Positions 55,728-62,257 of a stretch of DNA of 64,000 nt are shown here, piece after piece. Both the position numbers and the translations under genes were made by a program. This DNA comes from Salinispora cortesiana. Its GTDB lineage: Bacteria; Actinomycetota; Actinomycetes; Mycobacteriales; Micromonosporaceae. Under the pieces are notes generated by a model. The model was not told the origin of the DNA, did not search any database, and saw only the letters and a program-made list of their open reading frames with translations. Positions within the stretch are counted from its first letter, which is position 1, and every line of letters starts with the position of its first letter. The DNA lies in assembly GCF_000484695.1 (NCBI RefSeq), contig NZ_AXVR01000018.1, forward strand, positions 1 to 64,000, given 5' to 3'.

Positions 55728-56447
55728 ATGACGATAGTGCCAGCTGTCCTCGCCGACGAAGTGCGGCAGCAGGGCTACACGATCTGGCCGGCCTACGCCT
55801 CGCCCACCGAGTGCGCGACGCTCCAGCAGTCGGCCATGAACCTGACCGGTGGCGAGCACGCCCATCATTACCCCAAGTCAACCCGGGTGTGGGACCTCTA
55901 CCAGTTCGATCCCATCTTCACCGACATGGTGGCCAAGCCAGGGCTCGCGGATCTTCTCGACGAGCTACTCGGCAGGTACTACCTGCTGTCCGACTACAGC
56001 CTCAACGTCGTCAAGCCCGGCCAGCCAGTAGACGACTGGCACATCGACTATCCCTACAACGAGATGAGCGACCTCGTCTCCGGCGGCGTACTTGGACTGC
56101 AGTGCGTCCTGGCCGTAGACCAATTCACCGAGACCAACGGTGCCACCCGGCTCGTACCCGGCTCGCACAACCCGCCTCGCCGACCACCGAAGACCGGCCT
56201 CGACTCCGCGGAGACGCTCATCGTCGAGCCGGGAACGCTACTCATCATGGCTGCCGCGACCTGGCACCGCTCCGGCTACAACCGATCGGACCGCCCCAGG
56301 ACTGCCGTGCTGATGAGCTTCGTCGAACGATGGGTCAAACCCCTGTCCGACCCGCTGCCGGCGGACCTGTGGGTCCACGATCCACGCCTTCAGGTCATGC
56401 TCGGGGCGCAGCGCCCGGCTGAGACCATCAACGGCGTCCCGATCTGA
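55728..56447 (+). CDS. PhyH-type Fe(II)/2-oxoglutarate dioxygenase
   Basis: 239 residues, ATG 55728, preceded by GGAG in AGGAGTTGATCC. Double-stranded beta-helix oxygenase of the phytanoyl-CoA dioxygenase family: iron ligands His and Asp in WHIDYPYNE (~105-107) and distal His in TWHRSGYNRSDRPRTAVLMS (~180), with the 2-oxoglutarate Arg downstream. It would hydroxylate, halogenate or desaturate a substrate; the absence of an Ala/Gly at the Asp position excludes a halogenase. As the last gene of the run it probably tailors the pathway product. Confidence 0.8.
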   Translation: MTIVPAVLADEVRQQGYTIWPAYASPTECATLQQSAMNLTGGEHAHHYPKSTRVWDLYQFDPIFTDMVAKPGLADLLDELLGRYYLLSDYSLNVVKPGQPVDDWHIDYPYNEMSDLVSGGVLGLQCVLAVDQFTETNGATRLVPGSHNPPRRPPKTGLDSAETLIVEPGTLLIMAAATWHRSGYNRSDRPRTAVLMSFVERWVKPLSDPLPADLWVHDPRLQVMLGAQRPAETINGVPI

Positions 56448-57093
56448 CTAGCCGGCCGACTCGTTGTACCTGCTACCAGTTCGGCCAGCTCCGCCAGCGA
56501 GTCGAGATGGAAGAGGCAGCGGTCGCTGATGGTCTTGTCGTCGAGGATGTGTCCCCATGGGCCGCGGTGTATCAGGGCGGTCGCGAGTCCGGCGGCCTGT
56601 GCTGGCCGGATGTCGTTGTCGAGCCGGTCTCCGACGTACAGGACCTGGTCGGCGGGGCAGCCCGCTTCCGCGACGACGCGGTCGAAGAACGCCGCCGACG
56701 GCTTCTCCACGCCCCAACCATCCGACGTGCCGATCACGTCGACCGGCAGGTTCAAGGCGCGCAGGATGGTCTCGGCTCGGGCGGTCTGGTTGCCGGCTAG
56801 GCCGACCTGCACGCCCAGCCTCCGTAGGGCGGCCAGGCATCCGGGTACAGGTTCTCCTCGGAGAAGTGTTCCGGCTTCCCGGCGTCGGCCCGGCGCTGCC
56901 GCTCCTGCGCGAGGTCGAACCCGGGCCGGAACACCTGGAACGTCTCGCGGTAGTCCAGACCGCGAGCGATGACCGCGCCGACGACGGCCGAGAAGGTGTG
57001 CCGTGGGACGCCGAGCCAGTCGGCCCAGGTGCCGTACTCCCGGGACTCGTCGACGATCGTTTCACCCGCGTCGAAGAACACGCTCGAGATCAT
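56390..57093 (-). pseudogene. HAD-superfamily hydrolase with a frameshift
   Basis: The first frame starts at an ATG near 57093 with the HAD nucleophile motif VFFDAGETIVDESREYGTWA and runs to LYPDAWPPYGG. The remaining family motifs continue in another frame from ~56830: LRRLGVQVGLAGNQ, the Lys motif GTSDGWGVEKPSAAFF and the acidic motif VLYVGDRLDNDIRPAQAAG. The two parts join if one base is gained or lost near 56825-56835. As it stands, no full HAD protein can be made. It overlaps the 3' end of the PhyH gene. Confidence 0.75.
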
Positions 57094-58160
57094 CCTGGGA
57101 TTGTGGCCCCTCGGGCTCAGGCGGATCAACGTGCGCCGAAAATCGGGCCCCTTGTCTCGAGTCGCGGTGGCTCATCTGATCCCCGAGCGTCTTCCCCACG
57201 GAACAAACTCTCGCGATGTGGGACGGCGGTACGCGTCCGCCAAGATTTTTCTGTCATTTTCGGCAGGGAATCCGTACCACTGGATACCAGTACGGGTTGA
57301 CGGGTACCAGCGCGTCCGGCTGGGTCCGGGGAGAGTCATGATCGACTGTCGGTGATGCTGGTTGACAGGGTGCTGCCGGCGGAGGCGTACTGATACGAAC
57401 GTGACCGCGTGACGGTCTGCCCGCCATGTTCGATCGGCCGGGGTGGTGGCGCTCCTTCGGGAGCGTCGCCGGTCGTTGGAGGCTTGGGAGTGGGCGGGCT
57501 GTCGATGGTGTCGAGTGACAGGGGAGTCGTCATGAAGGATTTTTCTCCGGCGGGTTGAGTCGACGCCCCACCGGGCCGTCGTGATGTCGACGGTTCCCGC
57601 AGTAGCTGTTCCAGGCTGAGACGAGCCCGCTGCCGGCGCGGCACGCTGCCGCCCGCTCTGCCCTCCACAACTGCGACCGCTGTTCCTGCTGCCGCGACAA
57701 CAACCTCACTGGTGGTCGTGTCGGCTTGTTGCTGCCCTGATCCGTGCCTCGGGTCGGCCGGTGTGCCGGTTGGCGTGTTCGTTGACAACTCCACAGTGCG
57801 CCTTGCCGTCGTCTTCCGCGCCCGCCGGCGGCTGCGGCGGCGCACACCTATGGCGCTACGGCAGTCGACGTCCCATTCTTTCGATCAAGGAGCTCTTGTG
57901 TTCTCTGTACATCCCGTCTCACCGCGTTCCGGCTTTCTGCCGGTGGCGCTGACAGATTCCGTGTTGACCTCCGTTGCGGGGTCCGGGTTGACGTCCCCGT
58001 TGGGGTCAGTCTTCAGCCGGACACCCGAACGGACCCCATTTCCCGCTCACACCGCAGGTCAGCCCGTCTGTCAACACTGGCTGGTTGTGCTGCGACAGAC
58101 CCGTCCTGGTCTCGGGTCTCCCCTGGGAGGCCATACGTATCGGAGAGGAGGTGATGGTGG
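57094..58160. other. ~1.07 kb gene-poor gap with one small candidate gene
   Basis: Between the HAD remnant and the AICE-like module. It holds a candidate small gene at 57336-57530 (listed separately) and, near 57280-57310, the inverted repeat ACTGGATACCAGT followed by a second TACCAG copy, which could be a repressor site. The plus-strand frame 57712-58197 has no family or good start, so I do not call it. Confidence 0.4.
57336..57530 (-). CDS. Possible 64-65 residue Pro-rich small protein
   Basis: ATG near 57530 with GGAGA about ten bases upstream. The product begins MTTPLSLDTIDSPPTPKPPT, is rich in Pro/Gly in the middle (GDAPEGAPPPRPIEHGG) and ends in a Ser/Thr/Tyr-rich tail, SYQYASAGSTLSTSITDSRS. 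This leader-plus-polar-core look is reminiscent of RiPP precursors, but no modifying enzyme is adjacent and there are no cysteines. A longer open frame reaches 57845. Coding status is uncertain. Confidence 0.35.
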   Translation of the reverse strand, partial: TTPLSLDTIDSPPTPKPPTTGDAPEGAPPPRPIEHGGQTVTRSRSYQYASAGSTLSTSITDSRS

Positions 58161-59048
58161 ATGGATGATCCGGTTCTGCGGGTCCAGTCGCAGCTGACCG
58201 ATCGTGACCGGGTCCTGCTGGGCTGGCTCTACGACCACGGCGTGCTGACGTCGTTCCAGATCGCCCAGGCACTGTTCCCGTCGCTCGACTTCTGCCAGCG
58301 CCGATTACGGACTCTGTATCGGCTGCGCCTCGTCGCTCGGTTCCGACCGCAACGGGCCGACGGCGGCTCTTACCCGTACCACTACGTCATCGACCAGCTC
58401 GGCGCTGAGGTCGTCGCCGCCAGCCGCGACGAACGCCCACCCCGGCGCGACCACGCCCGGGTGGAACGGCGGCGCTGGACCTCCACCCGCAGCCTCTCTC
58501 ACCGCCTCGGGGTGAACGGCTTCTTCACTGACCTGGCCGGGCACGCCCGTACTCATCCGGGCACCGGCTTGGTGGAGTGGTTGCCGGAGGTGGTGTGCCA
58601 GCGTGCCGGGACGTTCACCAGCCGACAGGATCCGGGGCTGGTGCGGGCGTATCAGCCGAGGGTTCGCCCGGACGGCTACGGCCGGTGGGTCGAGAATGAT
58701 GTCGAGGTGCCGTTCTTCATCGAGTATGACACCGGCGCCGAGCAGTTGTCGATCTTGGCCGGCAAGGTGGACGGCTATCGGGAGCTTTTCGGCACGATCG
58801 GGCGGGCGTGGCCGGTGCTGTTCTGGCTGCACTCTGCTGCCCGAGAGCGCAACCTACGCCGCGTGCTGGCCGACGTGCCGCTGGCGGTGCCGGTCGCCAC
58901 CGGGGCCCGCGACCACGCCGCGACGACGGGCCTCGGCCCGGCAGAGGCGGTGTGGGCCGTGGCCGGCCGCGAAGGGCCGCGTCTGCGGCTGGCAGATCTG
59001 GCCAGGTATGCCGTTGACGCATCCGGCCGGGAGGGTGCGGCTGCATGA
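58161..59048 (+). CDS. Replication-relaxation family protein (plasmid/AICE type)
   Basis: 295 residues, ATG 58161 with AGGAGG upstream. N-terminal winged-helix part: DRVLLGWLYDHGVLTSFQIA, QALFPSLDFCQRRLRTLYRL, then a central block (EVPFFIEYDTGAEQLSILAG, KVDGYRELFGTIGRAWPVLF) that is the hallmark of the replication-relaxation family seen on actinobacterial plasmids and integrative elements. It probably acts at the element's replication origin. It is followed by mobility genes on the same strand. Its stop overlaps a small downstream frame (ATGA). Confidence 0.75.
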   Translation: MDDPVLRVQSQLTDRDRVLLGWLYDHGVLTSFQIAQALFPSLDFCQRRLRTLYRLRLVARFRPQRADGGSYPYHYVIDQLGAEVVAASRDERPPRRDHARVERRRWTSTRSLSHRLGVNGFFTDLAGHARTHPGTGLVEWLPEVVCQRAGTFTSRQDPGLVRAYQPRVRPDGYGRWVENDVEVPFFIEYDTGAEQLSILAGKVDGYRELFGTIGRAWPVLFWLHSAARERNLRRVLADVPLAVPVATGARDHAATTGLGPAEAVWAVAGREGPRLRLADLARYAVDASGREGAAA

Positions 59049-59341
59049 TCGGCGACGGCACGACGGCCGTGGACAGTACCTCCGCGGTGGAGCGGATATC
59101 AACGGCCGGCGTCTGTCACGGATCTGTCGTGAGCAGCGCGGTCGGCGCTGACAGATCCGTGAGAGCACCAATCGTCCGCTCCCCACAGCGGCGGAACCAG
59201 TCTCGGTCCGGCGTCCGCGTCGGGTGGTCCGCGACCGGTGTCCGGTTCCCGTCCCGACTGTTGTCCGACGCCGGGTCGGTCCGTTCCTCGGGTCCTGCCG
59301 CCTACCGCTGGCGGACGGGCCGGAACGCCGGTCAGTGTTGA
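59045..59341 (+). CDS. Doubtful 98-residue frame after the replication-relaxation gene
   Basis: ATG 59045 overlaps the preceding stop, which favours translation, but the product is low in hydrophobic core, rich in Arg/Ser/Val, has no recognisable motif, and is crossed by a 13-base inverted repeat (59116-59162). The region may be non-coding regulatory or origin DNA that happens to stay open. Listed at low confidence. Confidence 0.3.
   Translation: MIGDGTTAVDSTSAVERISTAGVCHGSVVSSAVGADRSVRAPIVRSPQRRNQSRSGVRVGWSATGVRFPSRLLSDAGSVRSSGPAAYRWRTGRNAGQC
59116..59162. repeat. Perfect 13-base inverted repeat in the mobile module
   Basis: TCACGGATCTGTC at 59116 and GACAGATCCGTGA at 59150 are exact reverse complements separated by 21 bases. 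There is no T-run. It may be an operator, a single-strand replication origin hairpin or a processing signal, placed between the replication-relaxation gene and the DUF2637 gene. Confidence 0.65.
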
Positions 59342-59430
59342 GGAGGTGATGGGCCACGACAACGCCGGTCCCTGCCGCAGACGGCAGTCCGCGCGATAGC
59401 CGCGTCGAGGGCGTCGTCCAGGTCGTCATC

Positions 59431-60348
59431 ATGCTGGCCATCGGCGGCGCAGCGGGGGCGGCCAGCTTCACCCACGTGCATAACGTGGCCGCCGCGCACG
59501 GCCAACCCGGTTGGCTGGCCTGGGCCGACGCGATCGTCCTGGAGCTGATGTCCATCGCCTCCGGCCTGGAACTGCGCCGCCGCAAACGCGCCCACACCTC
59601 CACCGTGTTCCCCGCCACCGTGCTGGCCTGCGCCGTCACCCTGTCCCTGGCAGCGCAGGTCGTCGAGGCCGAACCCTCGGTCATCGGCTGGGTCGCCGCC
59701 GCGGTACCCGCGCTCGGATTCCTCATCATGGTCAAGATCGCCCTTGGACGGACCAGCACCGCCACGCCCGCCAACACCGGGACCGTCGGGGACCGCCGAC
59801 TGGATGAGGCCGGGCGGACCGTTCCGGACAGCGGACCGGACGAGGCCACCCGGTCCGCTGTCACGGCGGGGGAGCGGCGGTCCCGGACCCGGACCGTCCG
59901 CTCACCGGATGCTCGTCGCCGACACGGCGGACGGGACCGGCAGCGAACGGACCGGGGACCGTCCGCGCAGCCGTCCGGCGACGTGGGTGAGCTGCTGCCG
60001 GCGGCCCGCAAGGTCCGGGACCGGCTCGCCGCGGACAGTCAGGCACTGACCCGGGCGGCGCTCGCCGAAGCCCTCCGCGCAGCCGGTCACACCGTGTCCA
60101 ACACCCGAGTATCCGAACTCCTCAAGACCCTCAAGGTCGAGTCGTCGGCACCACCCGAGCTGATCGTAGAACCGGTCCTACTGACCAACCCGACGCCATC
60201 GCCTCTGTCACCGAAGCGGCGCAGCGGTGGCGGAGCAGCCACCCCTGCGCCGGTCGCCCCCGACGGGGCTACCCCGCTCCTACCGCACAGCCATCCATCT
60301 CATAACCAGGAGAAACCTGATCATGAACAGCCCCACGAATCACGATGA
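59431..60348 (+). CDS. DUF2637 membrane protein (SpdB-like) of an integrative element
   Basis: 305 residues from ATG 59431. The N-terminal ~105 residues hold three to four helices of DUF2637 (MLAIGGAAGAASFTHVHNVA, WLAWADAIVLELMSIASGLE, VIGWVAAAVPALGFLIMVKI). A charged linker leads to a C-terminal winged-helix-like part (RAALAEALRAAGHTVSNTRV). Such proteins occur on actinobacterial plasmids/AICEs near spread and transfer genes. The same frame is coding-like upstream (ATTTPVPAADGSPRDSRVEG) but has no start; ATGG-GCC at 59348 suggests a one-base shift destroyed the original ATGGCC start. Confidence 0.7.
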   Translation: MLAIGGAAGAASFTHVHNVAAAHGQPGWLAWADAIVLELMSIASGLELRRRKRAHTSTVFPATVLACAVTLSLAAQVVEAEPSVIGWVAAAVPALGFLIMVKIALGRTSTATPANTGTVGDRRLDEAGRTVPDSGPDEATRSAVTAGERRSRTRTVRSPDARRRHGGRDRQRTDRGPSAQPSGDVGELLPAARKVRDRLAADSQALTRAALAEALRAAGHTVSNTRVSELLKTLKVESSAPPELIVEPVLLTNPTPSPLSPKRRSGGGAATPAPVAPDGATPLLPHSHPSHNQEKPDHEQPHESR

Positions 60349-60727
60349 CCAGACCACCCGCACCACGACCGACAGCACCACCGCCGTGCCCGGTGTCGGG
60401 GAGGTGTGGACGGTCGAGCGCATCCGTGCCCTCGGCGTGACCACCACCCTCGCCACCACCGCCTCGGTGCTCGGGATTAGCCGATCCCAGGCGTACCGGC
60501 TCGCCGCCACCGACCAGTTCCCCATACCGCTGATCCGGGCCGGCAGCCGCATCATCGTCCCGGTCGCCGCCCTGCTCCACCTCCTCCAACCCGACCCCGC
60601 CGCAGCCGGCGGTGGGCGACTTGAAGCCGACGCGAAGGTGAGCGTGGATGCGATGACCCCGCCACCAGCGGATTTCACCCGACACCGCTGGCGGCACCAT
60701 ACGGAGCATCCAGGAGACGATGAGTGA
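60323..60727 (+). CDS. Xis-like helix-turn-helix protein
   Basis: 134 residues, ATG 60323 with AGGAGAAA nine bases upstream. A MerR/excisionase-type winged helix lies in the middle: TTTLATTASVLGISRSQAYR, LAATDQFPIPLIRAGSRIIV and PVAALLHLLQ. The ends are polar and variable. It directly precedes and overlaps the integrase gene (GTGA), the classical xis-int arrangement of AICEs, so it probably steers excision. Confidence 0.8.
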   Translation: MNSPTNHDDQTTRTTTDSTTAVPGVGEVWTVERIRALGVTTTLATTASVLGISRSQAYRLAATDQFPIPLIRAGSRIIVPVAALLHLLQPDPAAAGGGRLEADAKVSVDAMTPPPADFTRHRWRHHTEHPGDDE

Positions 60728-62199
60728 AGGGATCTACCTTCAAACGCTGCGGCTGCCGCGACAGCGTCACGGGCCGGCGACTGGGACGCTCCTGTCCCCA
60801 GCTTCGCCGGCCCGGCGGCGGCTGGTCCCGCACCCACGGCCACTGGCACTGGCAGATCGAGATCCCCGTCCGCGCCGACGGCACCCGCCGCCCCCTGCGC
60901 CACGGCCCCTACGCCACCCAGGCCGACGCGGACGCCGTCCTGGACCGCATCCGGGCCGCGCTCGCCGTCCCCGATCCCACCGACCCGCACACCACGATCA
61001 AGACCGGCGACCTGATCGAGGCCGCCGTCAAGGCCGGCGCGCCCATCCCCACTCCGGACCAGGTTCGGCGGGCGCTGCACCTGGACATCACCCCGACCGA
61101 GTTGCCCACGATGGCGGTGTACCTGACCGACTGGCTCGCCGGACGCAAGAACATCAAGGCAGGCACTTTGCGCTCCTACGAAGGGCACATCCGGCTGTAC
61201 CTGATCCCGCACCTCGGCCACCTGCGCATCGACCGGCTCCGCCCCGGCCACATCGACACCATGTACGACGCCATCGCCGAACGCAACACCACCATCGCCA
61301 CCCTGCGCGCCAGCCGAGACCCCGCCCAACGCGACCAGGTCAAGAACCAGCGGATCGTCGGCCCCAGAACCCTGCACGTCATCCACGCCACCCTGCGCAA
61401 AGCCCTCAACGACGCGATGCGCCGCCACCGCTACATCGACACCAACCCCGCCCTCATGATCGAACTACCCACAGCCCGACCACCCAAGCCCACCATCTGG
61501 ACCGACCAACGCATCCGCACCTGGCGCGACACCGGCAGAACCCCCAGCCCCGTCATGATCTGGACCCCCGAACACACCGGCAGATTCCTCGACTACACCC
61601 ACGACGCCAACGACCGGCTCTACGCCCTCTACCACCTCATCACCTTCACCGGCCTGCGCCGAGGCGAAGCCTGCGGTCTGCACTGGGACGACCTCGACCT
61701 CGACGCCCACACCCTCACCGTCCGCTGGCAACTCGTCCAACACGGCTGGGCCACCGCCATCGACACCCCCAAAACCACCGATAGCGAAGCCGCGGTCGCT
61801 CTCGACACCGAGACCGTCGCGGTGCTGCGCGCCCACCGTGCCCGGCAACACCGCGAACGCCTCGCCGCCGGTGCCGCTTGGACCATCACCGGGCTCGTGT
61901 TCACCACGCCCAGCGGTGGTCGGCTCCACCCCGCCGACGTGACTGACCACTTCCACCACCTCGCCAGGCAAGCCGGGCTACCACCCATCCGACTCCATGA
62001 CCTCCGCCACGGCGCCGCGACCATGGGGCTCGCCGCCGGCGTCCAGATGAAGGTCATCTCCAACCGGCTCCGCCACTCCAGCCCACACTTCACCGCCAAG
62101 TTCTACGGCGACGTCCTACCCGAGCTCTCCCACGCCGCGGCCCAAGCTACTGCGGCTGTGGTGCCCCGACGGCGAGGCGGCGGAGCGCAACCGGCATAG
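60724..62199 (+). CDS. Tyrosine site-specific integrase
   Basis: 491 residues, GTG 60724 overlapping the xis-like stop. N-terminal arm-binding domain (KRCGCRDSVTGRRLGRSCPQ, a pattern typical of AICE integrases), core-binding domain at ~120-250 (LPTMAVYLTDWLAGRKNIKA), and catalytic domain with Arg in TFTGLRRGEACGLHWDDLDL (~313), Lys near TPKTTDSEAAV, HDLRHGAATMGLAAG (His-x-x-Arg), the later His/Trp in RLRHSSPHF and nucleophile Tyr in FYGDVLPELS (~461). All catalytic residues appear present. It integrates and, with Xis, excises the element, usually at a tRNA 3' end. Confidence 0.9.
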   Translation: MKGSTFKRCGCRDSVTGRRLGRSCPQLRRPGGGWSRTHGHWHWQIEIPVRADGTRRPLRHGPYATQADADAVLDRIRAALAVPDPTDPHTTIKTGDLIEAAVKAGAPIPTPDQVRRALHLDITPTELPTMAVYLTDWLAGRKNIKAGTLRSYEGHIRLYLIPHLGHLRIDRLRPGHIDTMYDAIAERNTTIATLRASRDPAQRDQVKNQRIVGPRTLHVIHATLRKALNDAMRRHRYIDTNPALMIELPTARPPKPTIWTDQRIRTWRDTGRTPSPVMIWTPEHTGRFLDYTHDANDRLYALYHLITFTGLRRGEACGLHWDDLDLDAHTLTVRWQLVQHGWATAIDTPKTTDSEAAVALDTETVAVLRAHRARQHRERLAAGAAWTITGLVFTTPSGGRLHPADVTDHFHHLARQAGLPPIRLHDLRHGAATMGLAAGVQMKVISNRLRHSSPHFTAKFYGDVLPELSHAAAQATAAVVPRRRGGGAQPA

Positions 62200-62224
62200 G
62201 CAGGGGCGACAGATGCTCGTGGTC

Positions 62225-62252
62225 GTGGACCTCCCGCACCGGGGAGGTCCAC
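62225..62252. terminator. Hairpin between the integrase and pPIWI_RE genes
   Basis: GTGGACCTCC at 62225 and GGAGGTCCAC at 62243 form a perfect 10-bp stem with an eight-base loop. It sits between two converging genes and can end transcription from both sides. Confidence 0.75.
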
Positions 62253-62257
62253 GGCCC

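Noticed and set aside
57712..58197. 161-residue plus-strand frame in the gap before the mobile module
   Set aside because: No family, poor ribosome site, low-complexity composition and overlap with the replication-relaxation start.
62200..62257. Attachment site next to the integrase
   Set aside because: I looked for a copy of the tRNA-Lys fragment or another tRNA 3' end and found only the terminator hairpin.
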